Of a DNA stretch of 64,000 bases, positions 26,483 to 35,230 are shown one piece after another. The stretch comes from Sphingobacterium alkalisoli (GTDB lineage: Bacteria; Bacteroidota; Bacteroidia; Sphingobacteriales; Sphingobacteriaceae), in contig NZ_SUKA01000004.1 of NCBI RefSeq assembly GCF_005049105.1, positions 124,001-188,000 of the forward strand, written 5' to 3'. Both the position numbers and the translations under genes were made by a program. Below the pieces are notes generated by a model. That model was not told where the DNA came from and searched no databases. It worked only from the letters and a program-made list of their open reading frames with translations. Positions within the stretch are counted from its first letter, which is position 1, and every line of letters starts with the position of its first letter.

Positions 26483-27987
26483 TAGACAATCACATTTTAG
26501 CCCCAGTTTTTATCCATCTGTTTTCGGCATTGCTACAACTTATTGCCTGGCGGAAGACTGTTAGCCAACGCTTTATCAGTGTAGGTGGCAGTTTGTTGGG
26601 ACTACTACTCGCTATCCGGCTTTTTGATAAAGTACACGAAAATGGCATTCTGACCATGAATGCCTCAAATTGGGAAGCACCATTTGGCATTGTATTCGTA
26701 GCCGATCTACTCAGCGTGACGCTGGTATTATTGACCTCAATAGCAGGATTCGCCGTGTCCATATTTTCATCGACAGGGTTAAATAGACAGCGGATGCTAT
26801 ATGGTTATTTCCCTATTTTCCACTTTCTGTTAATGGGATTGAATGGTGCCTTTTTAACCGGAGACATATTCAACTTATACGTTTGGTTTGAGGTCATCAT
26901 CATTTCATCCTTTGTACTCATGACATTGGGTGGCCGAAAAGCGCAGCTAGAAGGAGCGGTAAAATACATGGCCATGAATATTCTGGCCTCTACGTTTTTC
27001 CTTACCGGAATCGGAATACTCTATGGCATCACCGGGACCTTGAATATGGCCGATTTATCTGTAAAAATAACCCAAGTACAAAACCAATACCTAGTTGGTA
27101 TTACGGCCTGCTTCTTCTTGATTGGTTTTGGGATAAAATCAGCAGTTTTCCCTTTGTATTACTGGCTTCCCTCATCCTATCATACCCCACCCTCTGCCGT
27201 AGCGGCGACCTTTGGTGGTCTCTTGACAAAAGTAGGTATCTACGCCATTATCCGGGTATTCAGCCTGCTATTTGCATTCGATGTATTTACGCAAAACCTG
27301 TTGATGGGTATGGCCGTATTTACCGTTATCACAGGAGCAATGGGTGCCTTAATAAAAACCAACATACGGAGATTGTTTTCATACCTCATCGTCTGCCATA
27401 TCGGATTCATGATCGGCGGGATTGCGATGTTTACCAAAATTGCGTTAATGGGGACTATCTTCTACCTTATACACGACATTGTGGTAAAAACAAATATGTT
27501 TCTAATAGCCGGCGTCATCAGACAGTTACGCGGAACGATGGACATGAAAAGCCTCGGCGGGCTATACGCAGAGTACCCAAAAATTTCCTTGCTCATTGCA
27601 TTGGTACTCTTCTCATTGGTCGGTATTCCTCCGCTATCAGGCTTTTGGCCAAAAATATACCTGTTTCAAGAAGCGTTTACACAACAACAATATTTTTTTG
27701 TAGCCGCACTCATGGTTGGGAGTTTTGTAACACTATACGTCATCGCCAAAATGTGGTCTGAAGTATTCTGGAAAGACGTTCCGAAAGATGTAGAAGTAGA
27801 AAATAAATTTGAACCGCTGCCGTTGATCCGCAAAATATTGTTGATCCTACCTGTAGGAATACTGGCAGCCGTGACATTATATATCGGGCTCAATGCAGAA
27901 ACGATTGTACAATTGGTCGATAAGATATCAGATCAGCTAATAGATACGCGACCTTATGTGGACGCAGTTTTAGGAAAACAAAATTAA
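26479..27987 (+). CDS. mnhD: Mrp/Mnh antiporter subunit D
   Basis: A protein of 502 aa, the second large proton-translocating subunit, related to NuoM/NuoN. The core helices include NLYVWFEVIIISSFVLMTLG (the key membrane glutamate, near residue 137), then SAVFPLYYWLPSSYHTPPSA and LLTKVGIYAIIRVFSL, the lysine-bearing helices of the family. It sits in the fixed fourth place of the mnhA-G order. Length matches the family. Confidence 0.96.
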   Translation: MIDNHILAPVFIHLFSALLQLIAWRKTVSQRFISVGGSLLGLLLAIRLFDKVHENGILTMNASNWEAPFGIVFVADLLSVTLVLLTSIAGFAVSIFSSTGLNRQRMLYGYFPIFHFLLMGLNGAFLTGDIFNLYVWFEVIIISSFVLMTLGGRKAQLEGAVKYMAMNILASTFFLTGIGILYGITGTLNMADLSVKITQVQNQYLVGITACFFLIGFGIKSAVFPLYYWLPSSYHTPPSAVAATFGGLLTKVGIYAIIRVFSLLFAFDVFTQNLLMGMAVFTVITGAMGALIKTNIRRLFSYLIVCHIGFMIGGIAMFTKIALMGTIFYLIHDIVVKTNMFLIAGVIRQLRGTMDMKSLGGLYAEYPKISLLIALVLFSLVGIPPLSGFWPKIYLFQEAFTQQQYFFVAALMVGSFVTLYVIAKMWSEVFWKDVPKDVEVENKFEPLPLIRKILLILPVGILAAVTLYIGLNAETIVQLVDKISDQLIDTRPYVDAVLGKQN

Positions 27988-27991
27988 GGAT

Positions 27992-28468
27992 ATGATAAAA
28001 CAGTTTTTGATGAACCTTTTGCTCTCTTTTATTTGGGTAGCATTGACCGGTTCCATGTATTATACAAATTTTGTCTTTGGCTTTTTACTTGGCTTTTTCG
28101 TGTTATGGATCATGAACCGTAACGATATCGATCAGCGCTATTTCTATCGTGTACCTAAGATTCTTAGTTTCGTCGTCTATTTTTTATACCTAATTATAAA
28201 AGCGAACTTACAAGTTGCATACGATGTGATGACCCCAAAATACTTCATGAAGCCAGGTGTCGTCCGGTATCCATTGAATGCGAAAACGGAATTTGAAATC
28301 AACCTGCTTTCCACCATGATATCACTGACACCAGGAACCTTAATTTTGGATATCAGTGAAGATAAAACGACGATGTACATCCATGTAATGTACCTGGAAG
28401 ATGCAGAAACATTCGTTAAACAGACAAAAACGGGTTTAGAAAGAAGATTATTAGAAATTTTGCGATGA
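27992..28468 (+). CDS. mnhE: Mrp/Mnh antiporter subunit E
   Basis: A protein of 158 aa. Two membrane helices (MNLLLSFIWVALTGS; FGFLLGFFVLWIM) and a short third are followed by a cytoplasmic domain with the MnhE signature (NLLSTMISLTPGTLILDISE, then YIHVMYLED). An AAGGA ribosome-binding site lies just before the ATG; the stop overlaps mnhF by four bases. Confidence 0.95.
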   Translation: MIKQFLMNLLLSFIWVALTGSMYYTNFVFGFLLGFFVLWIMNRNDIDQRYFYRVPKILSFVVYFLYLIIKANLQVAYDVMTPKYFMKPGVVRYPLNAKTEFEINLLSTMISLTPGTLILDISEDKTTMYIHVMYLEDAETFVKQTKTGLERRLLEILR

Positions 28469-28737
28469 CATTAGAAATTTATTTTGATTACTTTATACTA
28501 CCATTGCTGACCCTATCTATTATTTTGGTCTTTTTCCGCCTGTTAAAAGGACCACACGTTGTAGATAGAGTGGTGGCGCTGGATCTGATCATTACAATAG
28601 GTATCGGTATTATTACTGTTTTTACTATTCGATCAAACCAGAAAGTATTATTGGATGTTGCAATTATATTGGCGCTAATTGCATTCCTGGGCACGGTTGC
28701 GTTTTCTTATTATATTGAAAAAAGAAATGATGAGTGA
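28465..28737 (+). CDS. mnhF: Mrp/Mnh antiporter subunit F
   Basis: A protein of 90 aa with three membrane helices and the MnhF signature LLKGPHVVDRVVALDLI at about residues 27-43. Its 3' end overlaps mnhG by 11 bases in another frame. Confidence 0.95.
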   Translation: MTLEIYFDYFILPLLTLSIILVFFRLLKGPHVVDRVVALDLIITIGIGIITVFTIRSNQKVLLDVAIILALIAFLGTVAFSYYIEKRNDE

Positions 28738-29152
28738 TATTATTATAGCTATAATTAGTACAATCGGCGCACTATCGATATTCTTCGCCGCGTTGGGTAT
28801 CTTACGGATGCCCGACTTTTACCTCCGCCTGTCGGTAACGGTAAAAGCCTCGACCCTAGGTGTTGGGTTATTATTACTTTGTGCAGCCATCCTTTTCCCG
28901 GACATATCGGTTACGACAAAAGCGATCGCGATCATCTTTTTCCTTTTTATCACTTCCCCCATTGCGGCCCACATGATAGGACGCGCTTCTTATTTTTCAA
29001 ATACACCGCTTTGGAAAGGTACTATCATAGACGAACTAGAGGGGATGTATAATAAAAAAACTCATAGATTGGAATCAGATCCTGAGAAGGCGGATTCTGC
29101 CAAAGGAGCCAAGGAAGATAATATTGCAGATACGGAGAAAGAGACAGAATAA
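28727..29152 (+). CDS. mnhG: Mrp/Mnh antiporter subunit G
   Basis: A protein of about 141 aa with three membrane helices. The signature FFAALGILRMPDFYLRLS at about residues 16-33 and TSPIAAHMIGRASYFS near residue 87 mark MnhG. The C-terminal tail is charged and probably unstructured. The open frame runs back to 28679, but that would overlap mnhF by nearly 60 bp; two adjacent ATGs at 28727 and 28730 give the usual start (MSDIIIAIIS). Last gene of the operon; no clear terminator hairpin follows. Confidence 0.94.
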   Translation: MMSDIIIAIISTIGALSIFFAALGILRMPDFYLRLSVTVKASTLGVGLLLLCAAILFPDISVTTKAIAIIFFLFITSPIAAHMIGRASYFSNTPLWKGTIIDELEGMYNKKTHRLESDPEKADSAKGAKEDNIADTEKETE

Positions 29153-29255
29153 CGGATAAAGCAAGTTTTACCTTCGGTGGCTTCACTTCATTTGGATTAG
29201 ATAGGTGGCGTTAAATTTTATGAAGGTTTTTCTTAATCATTTTTATGCGCCTCTT
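29153..29255. other. Short non-coding stretch after mnhG
   Basis: The first hundred bases after mnhG hold no frame or hairpin that I can support; the structured repeat begins at about 29256. Confidence 0.5.
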
Positions 29256-29685
29256 TCGCCGGCGCAAGGCGACTTCTTTTTCCTAAAAAGAAGCAAAAAT
29301 CGTCGCTGTACCCATTTGCCACAGTGGTTCATGCATCCTCCTGCTATCGGCAAATTGCTAAGGCGACATTTGTCGTACATGTAAGGACTGTGCATTTCTG
29401 TTATGAAAGCTAAGTGTTCGGCAGATTCAAAAAGGACCGCCTAAGCGGATTTGGACGTGTAGGCAGCAGATGATGTCTTGCAGAAACGTTCAATAAGCAC
29501 TTCTCCAAGCAGATCCCAGCCTTTGCTTGCGGGCAGAGCGCCGGAGGCCTAAGAGCTGCGCATTGCATCATCGCGTCGCCGGAACGACAAGTACGGTATA
29601 GCCTTGATTTTTGTTAAACTTTTTATCAAGAAAAAGTTTAGGCCATGTCGCGGCCCTAGCGACAAAATGTCTAAATTAATCCTTC
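29256..29685. repeat. Structured intergenic repeat, copy A (about 430 bp)
   Basis: Collinear with 36785-37225. Shared blocks, in order: TCGCCGnnGCAAGGC; a hairpin of CTTC/T-run and A-run/GAAG arms (29273-29281 with 29285-29293); GAAGCAAAAnTCGTCGCTGT; AAGGCGACATTTGTCG (29360-29375); a short stem CCGC-CTAA-GCGG (29437-29448); a 3' hairpin AAACTTTTT/AAAAAGTTT with a CAAG-bearing loop (29616-29639); and the end block with TGTCTAAATTAATCCTTC (29668-29685). Between these the copies differ. No open frame spans it. It fills the convergent gap between mnhG and the EamA gene. Confidence 0.8.
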
Positions 29686-29743
29686 CTATAGCACCCCCAT
29701 AAACTTATACGATTGCTACAAAATATAATCCTAAACCTTGATT

Positions 29744-30655
29744 TTAATGAAGCTTCCGGTTAACAAGCTGCTTCTGCCTGTTTTCTATTTTTGTTTTGAT
29801 ATAGGGATAAATAAAGACGGCGCCTAGCACAACTATTGCTCCAAGATAGAAGCCAGTACTCATTTCTTCCTCTTTTCCAAAAATCAGTACCGCTAGGATT
29901 ATTCCATACACCGGTTCCATATTTGTCGTAAGTGCTACCGTAAAGGCACTCAATTCTTTCATTACCGCCACCCCCAACACATAAGCTACTGCGGTGCATA
30001 CGACCCCCAATACGATCAGGTATATCCAATCGGGATCGGAAAGTATCATTTCAGATGTAAACTCCCCTTTGAAAAGCATGATAACGGAAACGCCTAAGAA
30101 GGCTCCAATCATCTCGTAGAAGGTAATAATAGTAGGACTCGATCGCTTAACCATGCGCGCATTGAGAATGGAAAATATGCTTGCACAGAAAGCACAGATC
30201 AAGCCGTAAATAATACCCCAGAGGTATTGAAATTCAAATTTAAAGATTAGGTAAATCCCAAAGATGATGACCAAACCGATCAGCACATCGGCAATAGAAA
30301 TCTTAGATTTATTGATAATAGGCTCAAGAATGGCTGTGAATAACGTAACGGAAGACAGCGTAACCAAGGTAACCGAAACGGTAGAGATTTTGATAGAATG
30401 AAAAAACAATACCCAATGCAGGCCCACAATAACCCCTACGCCCATAAATTTAAAAATATCCCGCTGCGCCACTAGGACGGATTTCTTCTTTATCCGAAAA
30501 TATACGAATAAGGCGACCGCTGCCAATAGCACACGATACCACACCAGATGCAAAGCCGAGACTGAAATCAATCCACCCAAAACACCTGTAAACCCCCAAA
30601 TAAGAACCGTAAAATGCAGGACGAGCAAATTACGATTGCGTGCAGACAATAACAT
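29744..30655 (-). CDS. EamA/DMT-superfamily inner-membrane exporter
   Basis: A protein of 303 aa with ten predicted membrane helices in two EamA repeats (about residues 8-140 and 150-285). Diagnostic pieces are LVLHFTVLIWGFTGVLGGLI at the start and FTVALTTNMEPVYGIILAVL near residue 240, where EPV/EPI precedes the last helices in drug/metabolite transporters. Such proteins export amino acids or other small molecules; the substrate is not predictable. It starts 7 bp after the lptG gene, so it is the distal gene of tgt-lptG-eamA. Confidence 0.9.
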   Translation of the reverse strand: MLLSARNRNLLVLHFTVLIWGFTGVLGGLISVSALHLVWYRVLLAAVALFVYFRIKKKSVLVAQRDIFKFMGVGVIVGLHWVLFFHSIKISTVSVTLVTLSSVTLFTAILEPIINKSKISIADVLIGLVIIFGIYLIFKFEFQYLWGIIYGLICAFCASIFSILNARMVKRSSPTIITFYEMIGAFLGVSVIMLFKGEFTSEMILSDPDWIYLIVLGVVCTAVAYVLGVAVMKELSAFTVALTTNMEPVYGIILAVLIFGKEEEMSTGFYLGAIVVLGAVFIYPYIKTKIENRQKQLVNRKLH

Positions 30656-30662
30656 ATTAAAT

Positions 30663-31745
30663 TTATTTCGGTGCCTTAACCAACAAGATAAGCCCCAGTA
30701 TCAAGAATGTAATATTCGGAATAAGTACTGCTAAAAGAGGTGGCAGCCCTCCCTTCAAGGCGAACATGGTAGAAAACTGATTAAACACAAGGTACGCAAA
30801 ACTGAGTCCTATACCTATCCCAAGACTTAGGCCAATCCCTCCCCTTACCTTTTTGGAGGAGAGCGAAACACCCATTAGCGTCAAAATAAATGCAGAAAAA
30901 GGGTTGATCCAACGCTTGTACTTTTCCAGTAAAAGATCGTTCATCATCCCTGTACCCCGAATTTCCTCCTTACGTATGCGCTCCTCAAGTTCTTTTGTAT
31001 CCATGGCCGTGAAGATATTTTCGTATACTTCAAAATCCCGCGGCTTCATGTCAAGGGTAGTATCTCGGCTTTCCCCCTTCAGCATTTCCTCGTTCAATCC
31101 ATTTATAATGCGATTTGTGTAATTTTCTACACGCCATTTATTCGAAATAGAATCCCAGGTAACCCGATCGGCCATCAGCTTTTCGGTCAGCTCATTTCCG
31201 TCAAACTTCTCCATCACAAAGTTATAACCTACAGCACGTTTTGTATCGAAATTATCAATGTAGACATACGTATTGGAGTCGATCTGCATATGGGTGGATT
31301 GCTTCGAAGAGTTGACTTTATGCGGATGCACGTATACATTCTCAAATTTCACCTTTAGCTTATTCGTGTACGGAAGTATATAAAGATTTGAGACTAATGT
31401 AAATGCGAATACGATAGTAGCAGCGATCATAAACGGTCTCAAAAAGCGATTGAAGCTCATGCCGCCACTTAAGATGGGTACAATTTCCGTTTGATCCGCC
31501 ATTTTGGAAGTAAAGAAGATAACGGCAATGAAATTGATTAGCGGTGTAAGCATATTCAGAAAGAATGGCACGCTTCCCATTGCATAATATTGAAGAAACA
31601 CCTGAGACATCGATGCTTTATTCTTCAAAAAATCATCTAACTTTTCGGACACATCGAATACAACGATAACGACGATAAAGATCCCTACCGTAAACAAGAA
31701 AGTAGTTAAATATTTTTTTATGATGTAGCGATCAATGATATTCAT
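30663..31745 (-). CDS. lptG: LptG/LptF-type lipopolysaccharide transport permease
   Basis: A protein of 360 aa with the YjgP/YjgQ layout. Three or so helices come first (the start is MNIIDRYIIKKYLTTFLFTV), then a jellyroll-like periplasmic domain at about residues 110-265, then the last helices (INPFSAFILTLMGVSLSSKK). LptF/LptG form the inner-membrane part of the Lpt ABC exporter, which moves LPS to the outer membrane. Whether this is LptF or LptG cannot be settled here; Bacteroidota often keep the gene next to tgt, as here (67 bp gap). Confidence 0.9.
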   Translation of the reverse strand: MNIIDRYIIKKYLTTFLFTVGIFIVVIVVFDVSEKLDDFLKNKASMSQVFLQYYAMGSVPFFLNMLTPLINFIAVIFFTSKMADQTEIVPILSGGMSFNRFLRPFMIAATIVFAFTLVSNLYILPYTNKLKVKFENVYVHPHKVNSSKQSTHMQIDSNTYVYIDNFDTKRAVGYNFVMEKFDGNELTEKLMADRVTWDSISNKWRVENYTNRIINGLNEEMLKGESRDTTLDMKPRDFEVYENIFTAMDTKELEERIRKEEIRGTGMMNDLLLEKYKRWINPFSAFILTLMGVSLSSKKVRGGIGLSLGIGIGLSFAYLVFNQFSTMFALKGGLPPLLAVLIPNITFLILGLILLVKAPK

Positions 31746-31812
31746 CTTACAAAGTCAAACGTATAAATTTATTACAAATTCGCAGACGTGCACATGTACG
31801 GGGGCAGTCCCG

Positions 31813-32943
31813 CTATAGCCTTTGTCCTAACACCTTTACCATTTTTTCTTTCCAATCGTAAAAAGTACCCTCCAGAATCTTTTCCCGAGCTTGCTTTACC
31901 AACCAAAGGTAAAAATGCAAGTTATGTAGAGACGCAATCTGCGCTCCCAAGATTTCCTGTGACCGAATTAAGTGTCTAAGATAAGCTTTAGAATACACTT
32001 GATCCATCATCAGGTCACTCTCTGCTTCTATCGCTGAAAAATCGTCCTTCCACTTTTCGTTTTTGATATTAATAATACCATTACGTGTAAAAAGCATGCC
32101 ATTACGGGCGTTACGTGTAGGCATAACACAATCAAACATATCGATACCTAATGCAATATTTTCCAATATATTAATTGGTGTGCCCACTCCCATCAAATAA
32201 CGAGGTTTTTCATAAGGCAGAATTTTAGTAACGACCTCTGTCATGGCATACATCTCCTCCGCAGGTTCACCTACAGAAAGACCACCTATTGCATTTCCTT
32301 CTCGCTCGAAAGAAGCAATAACCTCGGCAGATTTTTCACGTAGATCCTTGTAAACTGATCCTTGCACAATAGGGAACAGGGTTTGATCATATCCGTATAA
32401 CGGATCAGTACAATCAAAGCGGTCGCAACAACGCTTTAACCAACGATGCGTCATATCAAGTGAACGACGTGCATAATTGTAATCACAGGGATACGGCGTA
32501 CATTCGTCAAAAGCCATAATAATATCTGCACCGATGACACGTTGCGTATCCATCACATTTTCCGGTGTAAACAGATGTTTTGAACCGTCGATATGTGAAC
32601 GAAAAGTGACCCCTTCTTCTTTTATCTTCCGTACCTCTGTCAACGAATAAACCTGATACCCCCCTGAATCGGTCAGAATGGGTTTGTCCCATCCATTAAA
32701 TTTATGCAAACCGCCAGCTTTATTCAGCACATCCAGTCCCGGACGCAGATACAAATGATACGTATTTCCTAAAATAATCTGTGCCTGAATGTCATTGACC
32801 AACTCATGTTGATGTACCGCTTTTACTGTACCTGCAGTACCTACAGGCATAAATATAGGGGTTTCTATCTTTCCATGAGCTGTCTCCATCACCCCCGCGC
32901 GTGCTTGAGAAAGTTTATCTTGTGCTTGAAGCGTAAAAATCAT
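31813..32943 (-). CDS. tgt: Queuine/preQ1 tRNA-guanine transglycosylase
   Basis: A protein of 376 aa. It has GGYQVYSLTEVRKIKEEGVT at about residues 93-112, next to the catalytic aspartate of DSGG; IMAFDECTPYPCDY near 142; PIVQGSVYKDLR near 190; and IGGLSVGEPAEEMY near 215. These are the standard Tgt motifs. The second catalytic aspartate is in IALGIDMFDCVMPTRNARNG near 255-275. The enzyme exchanges guanine-34 of GUN-anticodon tRNAs for a queuosine precursor. The open frame begins with a TTG at 32949; the ATG at 32943 (MIFTLQAQD) is the family-typical start. Confidence 0.97.
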   Translation of the reverse strand: MIFTLQAQDKLSQARAGVMETAHGKIETPIFMPVGTAGTVKAVHQHELVNDIQAQIILGNTYHLYLRPGLDVLNKAGGLHKFNGWDKPILTDSGGYQVYSLTEVRKIKEEGVTFRSHIDGSKHLFTPENVMDTQRVIGADIIMAFDECTPYPCDYNYARRSLDMTHRWLKRCCDRFDCTDPLYGYDQTLFPIVQGSVYKDLREKSAEVIASFEREGNAIGGLSVGEPAEEMYAMTEVVTKILPYEKPRYLMGVGTPINILENIALGIDMFDCVMPTRNARNGMLFTRNGIINIKNEKWKDDFSAIEAESDLMMDQVYSKAYLRHLIRSQEILGAQIASLHNLHFYLWLVKQAREKILEGTFYDWKEKMVKVLGQRL

Positions 32944-32963
32944 ACTCAATAATAAATCAAGCG

Positions 32964-32971
32964 CAAAAATA
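32964..32971 (-). promoter_or_regulatory. Candidate -7 element for tgt
   Basis: The minus strand reads TATTTTTG, fitting TAnnTTTG, about 20 bp before the tgt ATG. I found no good -33 TTTG. Confidence 0.4.
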
Positions 32972-33055
32972 CTATAAAATTCCGACCCGACGACATCTGA
33001 AACATTTAATTAGCAAATCTTAACGCTATCCGACGAATATCTTGAAAGAACCCCT

Positions 33056-33063
33056 TATCTTTG
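33056..33063 (+). promoter_or_regulatory. Candidate -7 element for the GT2 gene
   Basis: The plus strand reads TATCTTTG, fitting TAnnTTTG, only 9 bp before the ATG at 33073. If used, the message would have almost no leader. No clear -33 element. Confidence 0.35.
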
Positions 33064-33072
33064 ACCTTTCTT

Positions 33073-34215
33073 ATGGACTATAGAACAAATATTTTACTAA
33101 ATCTTCCCTACATTCTTTATGGAGGGCTAGGGCTATTCCTGGTTTTCCAGCTTTATTATTTATTATTTGTTTATACCCGTTTGGCGCGTTATAAGGTAGA
33201 ATCCATCCGTGGAACTCAGACTAGTCCTTCTGTTTCAGTCATTATTTGTGCACGCAACGAGCAAGAAAACCTAAAGAGCTTCTTGCCGACCATATTACAG
33301 CAAGATTACCTTAACTTTGAAGTCATCGTCGTAAACGACTACTCCGATGATGAAACCAAGTGGATATTGCAAGATTTCCAAACCAAATACCGCCACCTCA
33401 AGATTGTTGATATTAAAGAACACGTACGTCTTAAGCATAGCAAGAAGTTTGCGTTGACAATGGGCATCAAGGCTGCCCAATACGAACACCTGTTGTTAAC
33501 TGATGCTGATTGCCAACCGCAAGGCACACATTGGCTTAGTGAAATGGCGGGAGCATTTACTGAAGGGAAAGAACTCATATTAGGTTATTCTCCCTATTTC
33601 AAGAACAAAGGTTTTTTGAATAAATTGATCCGCTTTGAGACCACGCACACTGCGATGAGCTATCTTTCTTATGCCCTGAAAAAAAATACGTACATGGGGG
33701 TAGGTCGAAATCTGGCTTACACCAAATCCTTATTTTTCAAAGGCAAGGGTTTTAATGCACATATGCATATAAAATCGGGTGATGATGATCTTTTTGTTAA
33801 CCACAATGCGACCGCAGCAAATGTAAATATCGCCATACACCCAGATGCTCATGTATATTCTTTAGCCAAAGACACGTGGAAAAGCTATTATAAACAGAAA
33901 GCACGACATGCAGGCGCTTCTATTGCCTATAAGAAAAAGCATCAATATATGCTCGGCACACAATTGTTCACGGCTATTGCATTTTATCTCATGCTAATCG
34001 TGTGCCTGACCGCCTATCCATCAAGGTGGTACTTCGTAGTCGGGGCGTACCTCCTTCGCCTACTTTTACAGTTTGTTATATTTAAACCTATTTATTCCAA
34101 ATTGGCGGTGAAAGACCTTTTACTCTGGTTGCCTATTTTAGACTTATTTTTTTATTTTTACATCTGTTTCAATGGTATTTTTAACCGCAATAAAAAACAA
34201 AAATCCTGGAAATAG
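33073..34215 (+). CDS. Membrane-anchored family 2 glycosyltransferase
   Basis: A protein of 380 aa. An N-terminal membrane helix (LPYILYGGLGLFLVFQLYYL) precedes a GT-A catalytic domain from about residue 50: VSVIICARNEQENLKSFLPT, then EVIVVNDYSDDETKWIL with the nucleotide-binding aspartate, then LLLTDADCQPQG with the DxD-like metal site near residue 140. DDDLFVNHNAT near 240 is the acceptor-side ED(D) motif, and two or three C-terminal helices follow. It likely adds a sugar to a lipid or surface glycan at the inner membrane. The frame starts with a TTG at 33061, but the ATG at 33073 is preferred. rsmG follows after 38 bp. Confidence 0.9.
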   Translation: MDYRTNILLNLPYILYGGLGLFLVFQLYYLLFVYTRLARYKVESIRGTQTSPSVSVIICARNEQENLKSFLPTILQQDYLNFEVIVVNDYSDDETKWILQDFQTKYRHLKIVDIKEHVRLKHSKKFALTMGIKAAQYEHLLLTDADCQPQGTHWLSEMAGAFTEGKELILGYSPYFKNKGFLNKLIRFETTHTAMSYLSYALKKNTYMGVGRNLAYTKSLFFKGKGFNAHMHIKSGDDDLFVNHNATAANVNIAIHPDAHVYSLAKDTWKSYYKQKARHAGASIAYKKKHQYMLGTQLFTAIAFYLMLIVCLTAYPSRWYFVVGAYLLRLLLQFVIFKPIYSKLAVKDLLLWLPILDLFFYFYICFNGIFNRNKKQKSWK

Positions 34216-34253
34216 CGCTACAAAATTTTGTGTGCATTAATTTAATAACGTGT

Positions 34254-34889
34254 ATGAACCCTACAGTCGACATCATTTATAAGTACTTCCCCAAATTAAC
34301 CCCTACGCAAAAAGAACAGTTTGCTAAATTGGAAGAGGTATATCCGTTTTGGAATGACCAGATAAATGTCATTTCTCGTAAGGATATCGAAAGTCTATAT
34401 TTAAAGCACGTTCTGCATTCTCTAGGGATTGCCAAGTTTGTCACGGAACTTACTACCGGTACCCGAATTCTGGATGTCGGTACAGGAGGAGGATTTCCAG
34501 GGATTCCATTAGCGATCCTATTTCCTCATGTCCATTTTCATTTAGTAGATTCTATCGGAAAAAAAATAAAAGTAGTACGGGAAGTGGCCGAAGCTATTGG
34601 CCTACAGAATGTCGAAGCCGATCATATCCGCGCCGAACAACTGGATTATAAATATGATTTCGTTGTGTCCCGAGCAGTTACCCGTCTGGCCGACTTTACA
34701 CCTTGGATCAGAAACAAATTTGAGAAAAAAGACAAAAATGCAATTCCCAATGGTATTTTGTACCTAAAGGGAGGCGACTTGAAAGAAGAAATCAAGGAAT
34801 CTCGATTAAAGGCAGAACTTCACCCCCTATCGAGCTATTTCGAAGACGATTTTTTTGACACAAAATACTTGGTGTACGTGCCGATGTAA
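34254..34889 (+). CDS. rsmG: 16S rRNA (guanine-527-N7)-methyltransferase RsmG
   Basis: A protein of 211 aa. The S-adenosylmethionine-binding motif ILDVGTGGGFPGIPLAILFP is at about residues 72-91, LVDSIGKKIKVV follows, and DFVVSRAVTRLADF near 145 is the RsmG-specific segment. FWNDQINVISRKD near residue 30 is also typical. The enzyme methylates G527 of 16S rRNA. The frame extends upstream to 34230, but MNPTVDIIYKYF at 34254 is the usual start. Confidence 0.96.
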   Translation: MNPTVDIIYKYFPKLTPTQKEQFAKLEEVYPFWNDQINVISRKDIESLYLKHVLHSLGIAKFVTELTTGTRILDVGTGGGFPGIPLAILFPHVHFHLVDSIGKKIKVVREVAEAIGLQNVEADHIRAEQLDYKYDFVVSRAVTRLADFTPWIRNKFEKKDKNAIPNGILYLKGGDLKEEIKESRLKAELHPLSSYFEDDFFDTKYLVYVPM

Positions 34890-34899
34890 CTTTGCTCCG

Positions 34900-35130
34900 C
34901 TAGCCTATTACGCGTTGAATTTCTTGTCCGATTGCATTTACTTCCTCGTCCATACCAAATAAGGGCAATCCCGTTTCAGGGCTTAATTTAAGCCAGCTTG
35001 ACTCAGTGTCCTTAATAATCTGGATGTATTCTTTTCCGTCTTTAAAAATAGTGTAAGCATCCTCCTCATCCGGAAAAATTGAATATACTATATTTTCTAT
35101 TTCAATATCAAAAGGCTCCTGTAACTCCAT
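34900..35130 (-). CDS. Small conserved-type hypothetical protein, 76 aa
   Basis: The protein MELQEPFDIEIENIVYSIFP and on is acidic, without signal or membrane span. The pattern FPDEEDAYTIFKDGKEYIQI and LPLFGMDEEVNAIGQEIQ looks like a small single-domain cytosolic protein. The frame is open upstream to 35454, but that part lies antisense to dprA and has the look of a shadow. A Bacteroidetes-type promoter just before 35130 supports the short form. It is convergent with rsmG (10 bp gap) and divergent from dprA. Function unknown. Confidence 0.7.
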   Translation of the reverse strand: MELQEPFDIEIENIVYSIFPDEEDAYTIFKDGKEYIQIIKDTESSWLKLSPETGLPLFGMDEEVNAIGQEIQRVIG

Positions 35131-35147
35131 ATCCCCAGTATTTTTAA

Positions 35148-35183
35148 CAAAGTTAGTATTTCTAACGCTATTTTTTTTACAAA
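35148..35183 (-). promoter_or_regulatory. Candidate promoter for the 76-aa gene
   Basis: The minus strand reads TTTG (35183-35180), 24 bases, then TAACTTTG (35155-35148), close to the Bacteroidetes TTTG / TAnnTTTG pair. It lies 17 bp before the ATG at 35130. Confidence 0.5.
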
Positions 35184-35230
35184 TACTTAGAAGAAGACAA
35201 TAGATATTCCTATATTGTATCCTACCTCTT

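Noticed and set aside
29256..29685. Repeat copy A as an insertion sequence or protein gene remnant
   Set aside because: No transposase-like frame and no terminal inverted repeats that I could find; both copies are full of stops in all frames read.
29760..30029. Open frame of 89 aa on the same strand within the EamA gene
   Set aside because: It is an out-of-frame shadow of a well-supported membrane protein gene.
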